Source of the DNA: Candidatus Thiosymbion sp. | GTDB lineage: Bacteria > Pseudomonadota > Gammaproteobacteria > Chromatiales > Chromatiaceae | Assembly (NCBI GenBank): GCA_018435665.1 | Contig: JAHDND010000043.1 | Location: 1 to 62,156 of the forward strand | Direction of reading: 5' to 3' | Length of the DNA: 62,156 nucleotides | Shown here: piece by piece, positions 34,652 through 45,200 of the stretch | Layout of the letters: each line of letters starts with the position of its first letter | Numbering within the stretch: the stretch's first letter is position 1 | Notes under the pieces: model-generated | Databases searched by the model: none | Told to the model about the DNA's origin: nothing | Seen by the model: the letters and a program-made list of their open reading frames with translations, nothing else | Made by a program: the position numbers and the translations under genes

Positions 34652-37015
34652 ATGAGTGGCATCGACCAGCCCCCAGTGCCCGCGGATGCCTTGCCACCGC
34701 GGGGTCCTTTGGCAACGCCAGGTCAGCGTGCCCTGGCGTTGCGTTCCGCCACCGAGGTCACGACCGCCCCGGGGCCTGCCAAGGACGACGAGGATTTCAT
34801 CGACCTGCGCCACCTCTGGGGTATCCTGGTGCGCCGCAAGGGCACCGTACTCCTGGCCACGGCCCTGGTCGTCCTCGTGGGCCTCATCTACACCTTTTCC
34901 ACCACTCCGATCTATCGCGGCACCCTGCTCTTGCAGATCGAGCGCCAGGAGGGCCAGGTGGTCGACTACAAGAGCGTGTCCCCCGATGAGGACTCCCGCT
35001 CCGGGACCGACTTTTATCAGACCCAGTATGAGCTCCTCAAGAGTCGTAACCTGGCCCGGCGCGTGATCGATCAACTGGGGCTCGAACCCCAGAATCAGCA
35101 GAAGCCGGAAGGTGAAAACCCCTCCTTTTTCGGCGAACTCCTCAGCTCTGTCCAGACCTGGCTGGCCGGGATTCTCGGTGCCAGCACCCAGGACCCCGAC
35201 CCGCAGACCAGCGACACGGCAGACCAGCCCTCTCCCGAGGCGCAGGAAAGGGCCCTGCTTGACAAACTCACCATCGACCCGGTGCGCAATTCCCGGCTGG
35301 TGAAGATCTCCTATGATAGCCCTCGCCCGGCGGAGGCGGCGGCAGTGGCCAATGCCTTTGCAAACAATTTCATCAACATGAACCTGGAGCGTCGGTTCGA
35401 GGCCTCCTCCTACGCCACCCGCTTCCTCCAGGAGCAACTCCAGCAGGCGCGCGCCAATCTGGAGGATTCCGAGAAACGCCTGGTGGAATACGCCCGCGAG
35501 CGCGAGATCATCGACAACGAAAACCGCCTCTCCACCCTGATGGCACGGCTGAACGAGATGACGACCTCCCTGGTCAAGGCCGAGGCGGCGCGCATCGAGG
35601 CCGAGGCCACTTTCATGGGCCTGAGCGACAGCGACAACCCCGGGGTCGCCGGCATGCTCGACAGCGCCGCCATCGAAAAGCTCAAGGGCCGGCGCGCCGA
35701 GTTGCAGGCCGAGTACGAACAAAACCTGGAGGTCTACAAGCCCGGTTATCCCAAGATGCAGCAACTGCAGCGGCAGATCGCCGACATCGACCGGACCATC
35801 GCCAAGGAGGTGGCCGCCATCGCCGACAGCATCCGGCTGAAGTACGAGACCCGCCAGCGCGAGGAGGCCAAGCTCAACCTGCGCATCGCCGAGATCAAGG
35901 AGGAGATCCTCACCCTGCAGGATCGCAGCACCGACCACCAGACCCTCAAACGGGAGGTGGACACCAACCGGGAACTCTACGAGGGCCTGCTCCAGCGCCT
36001 GAAGGAGGTCGGCGTCACCGCCGGCATCGGCACCAACAACGTCTCCGTGGTCGACGCCGCCATGATCCCGGCGCGGCCCTTCAAACCCAGCCTGCCCCGT
36101 AATTTGGCCATCGCCCTGGCCCTGGGTCTCCTCCTCGGCGTGGGCCTGGCCTACCTCCTCGAAACCCTGGATGACAGCATTAAGACCAGCGAGGACGCGG
36201 AGCGCCGGGTCGGCGTGCCCGTGCTAGGGCTGACACCCCTGGCGAGCGGCGACGACTACAGTCTGGAGGGAGAACAACTAGCCTTGCTGGTCAATCGCGA
36301 CCCTAAAAGCCCCCTGGCGGAGGCGGCCCGCTCCCTGCGCACCTCCCTGCTCTTTTCTACCTCCGAGGGCGCGCCGCGCATCTGCCACTTCACCAGCGCC
36401 TCACCCTCCGAGGGCAAGACCACCACCGCCGTGGTCATGGCCACGGTCTTCGCCCAGGCCGGCGCCAAGGTCCTACTCATCGACGCCGACCTGCGCAATC
36501 CCTCCCTGCATCGCACCTTCGGCTTGCCCAACACCGAGGGCCTGACCAATTTCCTGGCCGGGGATATCGAACCCGCCCGCATCGCCCGCGCCACCGAGGT
36601 CACCCGCCTCTTCACCATCACCAGCGGCCCCCTGCCCCCCAACCCGGTGGAACTGCTCTCCAGCGCCAAGATGCTCGACCTGCTGCACCTGTCCGTGGAG
36701 CGCTTCGACTATGTCCTCCTGGATGGTCCGCCCGTGATCGGCCTGGCCGATGCCCTGGTGCTGGCCAACCTGTCCAGCGCCACCATTTTCGCCATCAAGA
36801 CCGCCGAGACCCGCGCCGGGGCCCTGGAGGGGGCCATCAAACGTCTGCGGGCGGCCAATGCCCATGTCATCGGTACCGTCATGACCATGGCCGGGCGGCC
36901 GGGTGGTGGTTATGGCTACGGCTATGGGTATGGCTACAGCTACGATTACCATTACACCTATAGCTACGGGAACAAGTCCGGCACCGAGACCCTGCCCGAG
37001 AAGGCGGGGGCCTGA
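34652..37015 (+). CDS. Wzc-like polysaccharide copolymerase / tyrosine autokinase
   Basis: 787 residues: Wzz domain with first membrane span (about 60-85), periplasmic coiled coils (about 255-430), the second span with Pro-rich motif (RPFKPSLPRNLAIALALGLL, about 470-490), then the BY-kinase domain with Walker A SPSEGKTTT (about 585), Walker A' LLIDADLRNP (about 609) and Walker B-type VLLDGPPVIGLADA. The C terminus has ten tyrosines at alternating positions (GYGYGYGYGY then SYDYHYTYSY), the autophosphorylation cluster. It works with Wza and is dephosphorylated by a phosphatase, probably the PHP protein at 41225-42064. Confidence 0.95.
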   Translation: MSGIDQPPVPADALPPRGPLATPGQRALALRSATEVTTAPGPAKDDEDFIDLRHLWGILVRRKGTVLLATALVVLVGLIYTFSTTPIYRGTLLLQIERQEGQVVDYKSVSPDEDSRSGTDFYQTQYELLKSRNLARRVIDQLGLEPQNQQKPEGENPSFFGELLSSVQTWLAGILGASTQDPDPQTSDTADQPSPEAQERALLDKLTIDPVRNSRLVKISYDSPRPAEAAAVANAFANNFINMNLERRFEASSYATRFLQEQLQQARANLEDSEKRLVEYAREREIIDNENRLSTLMARLNEMTTSLVKAEAARIEAEATFMGLSDSDNPGVAGMLDSAAIEKLKGRRAELQAEYEQNLEVYKPGYPKMQQLQRQIADIDRTIAKEVAAIADSIRLKYETRQREEAKLNLRIAEIKEEILTLQDRSTDHQTLKREVDTNRELYEGLLQRLKEVGVTAGIGTNNVSVVDAAMIPARPFKPSLPRNLAIALALGLLLGVGLAYLLETLDDSIKTSEDAERRVGVPVLGLTPLASGDDYSLEGEQLALLVNRDPKSPLAEAARSLRTSLLFSTSEGAPRICHFTSASPSEGKTTTAVVMATVFAQAGAKVLLIDADLRNPSLHRTFGLPNTEGLTNFLAGDIEPARIARATEVTRLFTITSGPLPPNPVELLSSAKMLDLLHLSVERFDYVLLDGPPVIGLADALVLANLSSATIFAIKTAETRAGALEGAIKRLRAANAHVIGTVMTMAGRPGGGYGYGYGYGYSYDYHYTYSYGNKSGTETLPEKAGA

Positions 37016-37121
37016 GGTCTGGCCGACCCAGTTCCCCCCGTCATCCCCGCCAGGCGACCGTCGGCCCTGGCGGGGAATGGGTAATTCCCCATTCCATCCC
37101 TCGACTCAGGATCCGTAATTC

Positions 37122-39056
37122 ATGCACGGGAGGTTGATCGAGTTCGCGCTGGCTTACTATCGGGAGCCGCTGCGCTATCCGCGCCTTTCGGATGTCCACC
37201 ATCCCTTGCCCGCCGGGTTCGCCGCCATGATCCCCGCCTTTGGCGCCGCCCTGGCTCCCCGCCATCTGACCACCACGGCGGCGGCCTTGCACGCCAGCCC
37301 CGAAGAGGTCCTCGCGGCCGGGCGCTTCCTGATCCGCCAGGTCCTGCTTGCCCCCGGCGCTACCCCCTGGCGCATGCTCGGCTTTGAAGCGGAGGCGCCG
37401 GCGGCCCAGATCCGTAGGCATTACCAACTCTTGATCCGTCTCTTCCATCCGGATCGCCGATCGAACCTCTCCGAACTGGACACGGAATACGCCTCACGCC
37501 TGAACAGCGCCTACCATGCCCTGCGCGGCGAGGCACCGGGCGCGGAGGACAAGGAAGGCGAGGATGACGATACCCAGCCCGCTCCCGACATCGGCGCCGA
37601 ACTCATCCGCTATTTCCAGCCGCAACCGCTGATCGCCCACCGGGAAGCTCTCCTCCACCACCCAGTCCGCTGGAAGCGCCTGACCCGCCGGATCCTCCTC
37701 GCTGCCGCCCTGCTGCTGATCCTGGGGGTGGCGGGGTTCATCCTGTTCAGCCTGCTGCGCCCGACCACCATGCAGTTGCAGATGGCGGCCGACCGGCAAG
37801 CGCCCTCGGCCCCCCTCGAACGCCAGCCGTCCTACCTTCAGGGCACCGCCTCCCCCCCGGCGCTCCCCGCAAGCCTGAATACGCCACCGTCGGCGATACC
37901 CCCTGCCCGGCCTGCCACCGCCGGCGCGGAGTCCCCTCCCCCTGCCCCCACCGCCACCGGGTCACTGACTGAAGGTCAGTCACCTCCGCTCCCAAAGCCG
38001 TCCGCTCACTCGGACGAGGCCGAGCGCCTGGTTGCCCTCGAACAACGCCAACGCGAGATCGCTGCGGAATTGGCGCGCATCGAGGCCGAACGCCTGGCCC
38101 TGGTGACGCAGGAACAGGAACAGGCCCGCCAGCGCGAGGAAGAGGCCCGACGCCTTGAGGCGCAACGCCTGGCCTCCCAGGCGGAGGCAGAGCGTCACCA
38201 ACGACAAGTCGCCGAGGCCGAGGCCCGTCTTCAGGCGGAACGCCAGGCCCTGGAGCGACAGAAGGCCGAACAGGCCAAACGTCAGGCGGAACAGGCCCGG
38301 CTGCACGCGGAGGAGCGCGAGGCCGCCTTGGCCGAGACCCGGCGCAAGCAGGAGGTGGCGGCCCTGGCCGAGGCCAAACTCAAGGCCGAGCGCCAGGCCC
38401 TGGAGCGTCTCAAGGCCGAACAGGCCCAACGGGAACAAGCCGAGGCCAAGCGCCGAGAGGCGGAACTTCGTGCCGCCCACGCCGAGGTCGAGCGTAAACA
38501 AAAGGAAATCGCCGCGTCCCAGGCGCGCCTCAAGAGCGAATTCGAGGCCCTGAAACAGCAGCAGGCCAAGCAGCAAAAGCCCGTCTCCTCGGCTCAGGCA
38601 CCAACCCAGGACCAGGCTCCGGCCCAGGTCCCCGCCTCAACTCCGGCTCCCGCCATCAAGGATCAGCCAACCCTGGACCGCGTGGCCAGGCCCGCGCCTA
38701 AGGACGCCGATCGCCTGCTGAACCGTTTCACCCAGGCCTATGCCGCTGGCGACCTGGAGGCCTATGTCAGCCTCTTTACCCCCGATGCCCGTTTCACCGA
38801 GGGTGTTGGCCAGGGGCAATTGAGATCCACCTATCGCCAGTTCTTCGCGCGAAACCCCTATCGGCAATCGGTAATCACCGGGTTTCGCTGGAAGGAGACT
38901 GCGGATGGCCGGCTGACTGGCCGAGGCAACATCCAGGTCAAGATTCGCCGGGACGCGGCCCAACCCTGGGACACCTTCAACGGCACCATTGAATTGGAAC
39001 TGACCGCCCTGAATGGCCAGTGGAAGATCATGCGAATGGAGCATCAGGTCAAATGA
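37122..39056 (+). CDS. J-domain / membrane / coiled-coil / NTF2-like protein
   Basis: An unusual 644-residue architecture: N-terminal J-like domain (about 82-137) with the HPD motif in RLFHPDRRSN, a single membrane span (LLAAALLLILGVAGFILFSL, about 190-212), a Pro/Ala-rich linker, a long charged Glu/Ala/Gln/Arg coiled coil (about 297-487), a short low-complexity segment with DQAPAQ and a C-terminal NTF2/SnoaL-like domain (about 530-644; LLNRFTQAYAAGDLEAYVSLF). The J domain would be cytoplasmic and the rest periplasmic, resembling a TolA-like periplasm-spanning arm. It follows wzc by 107 bases and overlaps the next gene's start, so it should act in exopolysaccharide assembly; the mechanism is unknown. 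Confidence 0.8.
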   Translation: MHGRLIEFALAYYREPLRYPRLSDVHHPLPAGFAAMIPAFGAALAPRHLTTTAAALHASPEEVLAAGRFLIRQVLLAPGATPWRMLGFEAEAPAAQIRRHYQLLIRLFHPDRRSNLSELDTEYASRLNSAYHALRGEAPGAEDKEGEDDDTQPAPDIGAELIRYFQPQPLIAHREALLHHPVRWKRLTRRILLAAALLLILGVAGFILFSLLRPTTMQLQMAADRQAPSAPLERQPSYLQGTASPPALPASLNTPPSAIPPARPATAGAESPPPAPTATGSLTEGQSPPLPKPSAHSDEAERLVALEQRQREIAAELARIEAERLALVTQEQEQARQREEEARRLEAQRLASQAEAERHQRQVAEAEARLQAERQALERQKAEQAKRQAEQARLHAEEREAALAETRRKQEVAALAEAKLKAERQALERLKAEQAQREQAEAKRREAELRAAHAEVERKQKEIAASQARLKSEFEALKQQQAKQQKPVSSAQAPTQDQAPAQVPASTPAPAIKDQPTLDRVARPAPKDADRLLNRFTQAYAAGDLEAYVSLFTPDARFTEGVGQGQLRSTYRQFFARNPYRQSVITGFRWKETADGRLTGRGNIQVKIRRDAAQPWDTFNGTIELELTALNGQWKIMRMEHQVK

Positions 39057-40471
39057 CCCCGAACCCCACGGTTAACGACTCAAGCGCCCCCCGACTCAGG
39101 CTCTGGCTCTGGCGCGGCAGCCTCGTCCTCCTTACCGGTTTCCTATTCTGGCAGATCGTTCTGCAAGGCCTGGCGACACAGGGTATGACCGAGGTGGCTA
39201 AAGGTGATCTCACCGCGGCGCAACGGGTCCTGCGCTTTCGCCCCCAGCACCCCGAGGCCCTGTACGTCGAAGCCTCCGTCCAGATGCCCAACGCCCCCGA
39301 TCAAGCCCAGGCCCAGCTGCGGACCGCCTTCAGCCAGGACCCAACGCGGGGGATGGTCTTGCTTAGCCTCGCGGAACTGGCCCTTGCTCGCGAGGACACC
39401 AGCACCGCGGATGCCCTGGCCGAGCAGGCGGTCACCCTTCAGCCGGTCAAGGCCGCCGTCCTGCGCCGGGCGGCGATGTACTGGCTGAGTCGCGGCCAGG
39501 TGGTTCGGGGCTTGCAACTCCTGTCACAAGCCTTGCTGGCCAGGGAAGAAGCCAATCAGGACGTGTTGGATACCTTCCTGAAACTGGCGGAGGACCCCGT
39601 CGGCCGGGTGGCCCTGGCCCCTCTGGCCCAGGAATTCCCGTCCTGGTGGCCCGATTTCTTTGCCCGCGTCGCACAGCGCGCGACGGACCTGGACACGGTC
39701 CGCTTTCTCTACGGCCTGCGCGCCCTGGCCCCCCAGCATCCCCTGACCTTGCCAGAACGCCAGGCCTACATGCGGCGCTTACTGAAGGACGGCCAGATCG
39801 CCGAGGCCTACCTGACCTGGATTGCCGGCCTGACGGAGCGGGAGCGCCGCGAGATGGGCCTGTTGCACAACGGCGGCTTCGAGCTCCCCCTGGGAACGGG
39901 CGGCTTCGATTGGCGCTGGACCCCCCTTCGCCAGGTCACCGCCAATACCGCCGCCACCCTGGGTGTCAGCGGTGAACGCGCACTGCATTTAGTGTTTCGC
40001 AATCATGAGGGCAATTTCCAGCACCTGAGGCAGTCCCTCTTTCTTGACCCGGGAACCTACCGCCTGAGCGGTAAAATCCGCGCCGACAGTCTTGCCACCC
40101 AGGGTGGGCTGCGCTGGACGATCTCCTGCCTCCAGCCCTCCGGATCAATACTCGGTCACGGCGAGCGCTTTCTCGGCTCGGAAAAATGGCGCGACTTTGC
40201 CCTGGACTTCGCCGTTCCCGACCAATGCCAACTCCAGGAGATCCGCCTGGAATCCGCCAGTTCCCGCCCCCACGAACAACGGGTCACGGGAGAGATCTGG
40301 TTCGATTCCCTGGCCATTCGCCGTACCAGCGGCCTATCCGCCGCGGCCAAGGCGGACGAACGAGTCCGGGGGCGTGATTCCGATGCCGCGGAAACGACCC
40401 TGCCATCACCCGACCAGGATCAGGGAACCGAGGCCGTGGAGACTCAGGCCCCGGACCGGGTTGTCCAGTAA
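39053..40471 (+). CDS. Membrane-anchored TPR protein with C-terminal jelly-roll-like domain
   Basis: 472 residues. One N-terminal span (LWRGSLVLLTGFLFWQIVLQ, about 17-37), a helical TPR-like region (about 50-260; QRVLRFRPQHPEALYVEASV, LSLAELALAREDTSTADALA), and a C-terminal beta-rich domain (about 280-430; NGGFELPLGTGGFDW, ALHLVFRNHEGNFQHLRQSL) that looks like a carbohydrate-binding jelly roll. The ATG overlaps the stop of the J-domain gene (ATGA), so the two are translationally coupled and probably work together. It may bind the growing polysaccharide in the periplasm. Confidence 0.78.
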   Translation: MTPNPTVNDSSAPRLRLWLWRGSLVLLTGFLFWQIVLQGLATQGMTEVAKGDLTAAQRVLRFRPQHPEALYVEASVQMPNAPDQAQAQLRTAFSQDPTRGMVLLSLAELALAREDTSTADALAEQAVTLQPVKAAVLRRAAMYWLSRGQVVRGLQLLSQALLAREEANQDVLDTFLKLAEDPVGRVALAPLAQEFPSWWPDFFARVAQRATDLDTVRFLYGLRALAPQHPLTLPERQAYMRRLLKDGQIAEAYLTWIAGLTERERREMGLLHNGGFELPLGTGGFDWRWTPLRQVTANTAATLGVSGERALHLVFRNHEGNFQHLRQSLFLDPGTYRLSGKIRADSLATQGGLRWTISCLQPSGSILGHGERFLGSEKWRDFALDFAVPDQCQLQEIRLESASSRPHEQRVTGEIWFDSLAIRRTSGLSAAAKADERVRGRDSDAAETTLPSPDQDQGTEAVETQAPDRVVQ

Positions 40472-40515
40472 CCCAGTCCCTTGTTCCACCAATCCCTCTG
40501 CCTTTGCCCTGGTAG

Positions 40516-40544
40516 TTGACTTTGACAGCCGGCCTATCTAGGAT
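40516..40544 (+). promoter_or_regulatory. Promoter of the 178-residue secreted protein gene
   Basis: TTGACT (40516-40521) and TAGGAT (40539-40544) with a 17-base spacer, about 74 bases before the ATG at 40618. Confidence 0.6.
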
Positions 40545-40617
40545 GCGATTGTGCCGGGTGAACTGAGTCGGCAAGGATCTGGCGAGATTTCCAGAATTTG
40601 AATGCAGGAGAAACAAG

Positions 40618-41154
40618 ATGAAGACAAAAAACAAATCCCTTATTGCCCTCTTGTCGAGCCTCGGTTTCCTGAGTCTCGCCACCGCCGCGGACCCGGTTCC
40701 GGCCGCCAAAGTTACTCGGGTGGACGGCAATGCCATTGCCAGTCAGGATGCGCGCTATCTGCCCGCCCGTGAAGGCATGGCCCTGAAAGAAGGCGATCGC
40801 CTCATGGTCCTGGAGAACAGCACGGCCATCGTCAGCTTTGCCGACGGTTGCCAGTACACCCTCAAGGACATGGGCGTCCTCGTCGTGCAGAAGACCAGCA
40901 CTTGCGCCCTCAATGGCGTGGGTGTCTATAACTTCGATCCTCGCACCGCAGTCTCTTCCGGTAAAACGCCTGCCATGACCCAGGCTCAGACTGTCGTAAC
41001 GGAAAAATCCACTTTGGATGCCTGGCTTGCGGCTAACGGTATGACCTTAGCTGATGCCATCACCGCTGGCGTTGTTGTTGTTGTCGGCGCCACTGGATGG
41101 ATCGTCTATGAAAACAATAAGGATGGTGATAATCCCCCCAGCCCGATCTTGTAA
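40618..41154 (+). CDS. Secreted FecR-like protein with C-terminal membrane span
   Basis: 178 residues with a Sec signal peptide (cleavage probably after ATA at 23), a FecR-like beta domain (about 30-95; REGMALKEGDRLMVLENSTA and a dGCQYTLKD turn) and a C-terminal hydrophobic helix (about 146-164; ADAITAGVVVVVGATGWIVY) followed by a short charged tail. Cys78 and Cys96 could form a disulfide. It has its own promoter and terminator. Not a family I can name; its place beside the exopolysaccharide operon suggests a cell-surface role. Confidence 0.7.
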   Translation: MKTKNKSLIALLSSLGFLSLATAADPVPAAKVTRVDGNAIASQDARYLPAREGMALKEGDRLMVLENSTAIVSFADGCQYTLKDMGVLVVQKTSTCALNGVGVYNFDPRTAVSSGKTPAMTQAQTVVTEKSTLDAWLAANGMTLADAITAGVVVVVGATGWIVYENNKDGDNPPSPIL

Positions 41155-41182
41155 TTGCCGCTGACCTGTTTAGCGTGTAAAG

Positions 41183-41214
41183 AAAAGCCCGAAAATTACT
41201 CGGGCTTTTTTGTT
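41183..41214 (+). terminator. Terminator after the secreted FecR-like gene
   Basis: AAAGCCCGA / TCGGGCTTT stem with a seven-base loop and a run of six T residues. It stands between convergent genes and, being flanked by A residues on the other side, can work in both directions. Confidence 0.9.
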
Positions 41215-41224
41215 GGCAGCACAT

Positions 41225-42064
41225 TCAGGCAGATAGTCGGAACAGCCTCTTGAGTGCCCGCGACAGCCCTCCAGCATTCCCGATGGTGCTGGATGTCCTC
41301 CCTTGCCAGCGTTCCCCACCCAATCCCGCTGGCGGCGCGACTGATGCCGGATCACGATTCTCCACGATAGCCCGGGGACGATCGCTGACCAGGCGTTCCG
41401 CCTCCTCGGGACCCACCCATTTCGCCGCCGCCTCCCGCCCCTCCGCCAGCAAGGGCGGGCGACGCGCGTAATGATGGGCATCCGTGGCCAAGAGATGCAC
41501 GACCCCGTCATCCAGCAGGCGCTCAGCCCAGTACTGGGGCTGATCACGAAAACGCCCCGTCACGGCACCGGCGGTCACCTGAATCCAGGCCCCCATCCGC
41601 GCCGCCTCCAGAAACCAGCCGTAGTGCTGGTCATCCAGCCAGGTCAGCCGCTCCGGGTGGGTGATCACCGGGACGTAACCCGCGGACAGGGCATCGAAGA
41701 CGGTGTCCAGGAAACGAGGCGGCACGGTATGGTGCGGCGGCTCGAAGAGAAAGTAGCGTGAGCCGTGCAGGGTGGGGAAACGACCGGAACGCAGACCCTC
41801 CAGCAATTCCGGCACGATCTGGATATCCGCCCCTTGGGTAATTTCCAGGGGAATACCGGCCTCGTCAAGGTGCTCACGAAACCGGCTCACCGCCGCCGCG
41901 ATCCCGCTAGCGTCATTGTCAAACAGCCCGGGATAGATATGTGGGGTACAGGCCGTCAGGGTGATGCCATCGGCTACCGCGACCCGGGCCATCTCCAGCG
42001 AGGTGGCGCGATCCGTCGGACCATCATCGATGCCAGGTAGCATATGGCAGTGAAGATCAATCAT
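41225..42064 (-). CDS. PHP-type tyrosine-protein phosphatase (CpsB/CapC/YwqE family)
   Basis: 279 residues, a metal-dependent PHP phosphatase: MIDLHCHMLPGIDDG at the N terminus holds the first metal ligands, with TPHIYPG (about 39), ITHPERL (about 140) and ATDAHHYARR (about 195). In Gram-positive and many proteobacterial systems this family dephosphorylates the Tyr tail of the cognate BY-kinase. The wzc-like gene upstream in the same locus is the obvious substrate. Transcribed in the opposite direction, from the mfd side. Confidence 0.9.
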   Translation of the reverse strand: MIDLHCHMLPGIDDGPTDRATSLEMARVAVADGITLTACTPHIYPGLFDNDASGIAAAVSRFREHLDEAGIPLEITQGADIQIVPELLEGLRSGRFPTLHGSRYFLFEPPHHTVPPRFLDTVFDALSAGYVPVITHPERLTWLDDQHYGWFLEAARMGAWIQVTAGAVTGRFRDQPQYWAERLLDDGVVHLLATDAHHYARRPPLLAEGREAAAKWVGPEEAERLVSDRPRAIVENRDPASVAPPAGLGGERWQGRTSSTIGNAGGLSRALKRLFRLSA

Positions 42065-42230
42065 TTCTTCGTGTCCGCGCAGGAAAATGACATTGGCTCA
42101 TTATCGCCCAATATGTGGTCGTATGAATGGCCCGGAACTGGCCCCGGCGGGTGCCTGATCCGGTGCCCTGTGCGAGAATTCCCGCCTTGGTCTAAGCGCT
42201 CGCCCTTTGTCTCCGCGGTCTATTCCTCCG

Positions 42231-45200
42231 ATGTCCGTCCCTACCCCTCCCTCGCCCCTGCACCCTCCCCTGCCCCGCCAGCCTGGCGAGCGTCACTTGT
42301 GGGGCCAGCTCTACGGCGCCAGCGCGGCCCTGGCCATGGCGCGGGCGGCGGAGGCGGACCGGCGGCTGGTACTGGCGGTGACGCCGGATGTGCAGGGGGT
42401 GGCGCGGCTGACGGCGGAACTGGGGTTTTTCCTCGCTGGCGGCGGCGGGGATGGGGCGGAGCAGGACGCCCCCGCGGTGCCGGTGCTGGGCTTTCCCGAC
42501 TGGGAGACCCTGCCCTATGACGTCTTTTCGCCCCTGCCGGAGCTGATCTCGGAACGACTGCTGACCCTGCACCGCCTGCCGGGGTTGCGGACGGGGGTGC
42601 TGGTGGTGCCGGTGGCGACCCTGCTGCAGCGGCTGCCGCCGCGGGACTATGTCGACGGCCACTCCCTGGTGCTGGCGGTGGGGGAACGGCTGGACATCGA
42701 GGCCACCCGGCAGCGGCTGGAGCGGGCGGGTTACCAGTGCGTGTCCCAGGTCATCGCCCATGGGGAGTTCGCGGTGCGCGGCTCCCTGCTCGATGTCTTT
42801 CCCATGGGCAGCCGGAAACCCTTCCGCATCGACCTCTTCGACCAGGAGGTGGAGAGCATCCGCACCTTCGACCCGGACAGTCAGCGCTCCCGGGACAAGG
42901 TGCCGGCCATTCGCGTCTTGCCGGCGCGGGAGTTTCCCCTGGGGGAGGAGGCGGTGGCGGGCTTTCGCCAGCGCTACCGGGCCCGCTTCGAGGGCAATCC
43001 GCAACACAGCCTGATCTACCGGGAGGTGTCGACGGGGGGCACGCCGGGGGGGCTGGAGTATTACCTGCCGTTGTTCTTCCCGGAAACCGCGACCCTGTTC
43101 GACTATCTGCCCCCCGAGGTGCTCCTGGTGGAGGCCGAGGGCAGCCGCGAGGCGGCGGCGGCCTTTCTCGCCGGGGTGACCCAGCGCTATGAGCAGCGCC
43201 GCCATGACCTGGAACGGCCCCTGCTGCCCCCCGGGGACCTCTATCTGGGCGTGGAGGAGCTGGCCCACCGCCTCAACGGCCTGACCGGGGTCCTCTGCCA
43301 GGCCCACGAGGTGCCGGAGCGGCGCAAGGGCTTCGCCGGCCTGACCAACTTCGCCACCGCGACCCTGCCCCCCCTGGCCATCCAGGCCCGGGCGGCGGAG
43401 CCCGCCGGGCCGCTCAAGACCTTTGTCGCCGCCCCCGGTCGCCGGGTGCTGTTCGCCGCCGAGAGCACCGGGCGGCGGGAGCTGTTGGCGGAGCAGTTGC
43501 GCGGCTTCGGCCTGCTGCCGACCCCGGTGGAGGGCTGGGGGGCCTTCCTGGCGGCCAGTACCCCCCTGGCCCTGACCGTGGCGCCCCTGGAGCAGGGCCT
43601 GTGGCTGGTGGCCGAGGACCTGGCCCTGATCACCGAGACCCAGCTCTTTGGCGAGCGGGTGCGTCAGGAGCGGCGGCAGAAGGCCCGCGCCCGGGACGGC
43701 GACGCCATCGTCCGCAACCTGACCGAACTGCATGCCGGGGCGCCGGTGGTCCACGAGGACCATGGCGTCGGCCGCTACCTGGGTCTCCAGACCCTGACCG
43801 TCGGCGGCCTGACCACCGAGTTCCTGACCCTGGAATACGCCCGGGGCGACAAGCTCTACGTGCCGGTCTCCTCCCTGCACCTGATCTCGCGCTACACCGG
43901 GGCCTCGCCGGAGAACGCCCCCCTGCATCGCCTCGGCGGCGATCAATGGGACAAGCTCAAGCGCAAGGCGGCGCAGAAGGCCCACGACGTGGCGGCGGAG
44001 TTGCTGGACATCTATGCTCGGCGCGCCGCCCGCCAGGGGGTGGCCTTCCCGGAACCCGGGGCGGACTATGCCGCCTTCGCCGCCGCCTTCGCCTTCGAGG
44101 AGACCCCGGACCAGGCGCGGGCCATCGAGGCCATCCTCGACGGCATGGCGGCGACCCAGCCCATGGACCGGGTGGTGTGCGGCGACGTGGGCTTCGGCAA
44201 GACCGAGGTCGCCATGCGCGCCGCCTTCGTCGCCGTCAACGGCGGCCGCCAGGTGGCGGTGCTGGTGCCCACCACCCTCCTGGCCCAACAGCACTACCAG
44301 AACTTTTCCGACCGCTTCGCCGACTGGCCGGTGAAGGTGGAGAACCTGTCGCGCTTTCGCACCGCCCGGGAGGCCCAGGGGGTCATGGAGGGCCTGACCA
44401 AGGGCACGGTGGACATCGTCGTCGGCACCCACAAGCTGTTGCAGCCCTCGGTGCGCTTCAAGAATCTGGGCCTGGTGATCGTCGACGAGGAGCACCGCTT
44501 CGGGGTGCGGGACAAAGAGCGGCTCAAGGCCCTGCGCGCCGAGGTGGACATCCTCACCCTCACCGCCACCCCCATCCCCCGCACCCTCAACATGGCCATG
44601 GCCGGGCTGCGGGACCTGTCGATCATCGCCACCCCGCCGGTGGCGCGCCACCCGATCAAGACCTTCGTCACCCCCTGGAACGATGCCCTCATCCAGGAGG
44701 CGGTGCAGCGCGAGCTTAAGCGCGGCGGTCAGGTCTACTTCCTCCACAACGAGGTGGAGACCATCGAGAACATGGCGCAGAAGCTTCAGGCCCTGGTGCC
44801 GGAGGCGCGGGTGCAGGCGGCCCACGGCCAGATGCGCGAGCGCGACCTGGAGCGGGTGATGCGCGACTTCTATCACCAGCGCTTCAACCTGCTGGTATGC
44901 ACCACCATCATCGAGAGCGGCATCGACATCCCCAGCGCCAACACCATTCTGATGAACCGCGCCGACAAGCTGGGCCTGGCCCAGCTGCATCAGTTGCGCG
45001 GCCGAGTGGGGCGCTCCCATCACCGCGCCTATGCCTATCTCATCACGCCACCGGCGGGGGTGATGACGGCGGACGCCAAGAAGCGCCTGGAGGCCATCGA
45101 GTCCCTGGAGGAGCTGGGCGCCGGCTTCACCCTGGCGACCCACGACCTGGAGATCCGTGGCGCCGGCGAGCTGCTGGGGGAGGAGCAGAGCGGCCAGATC

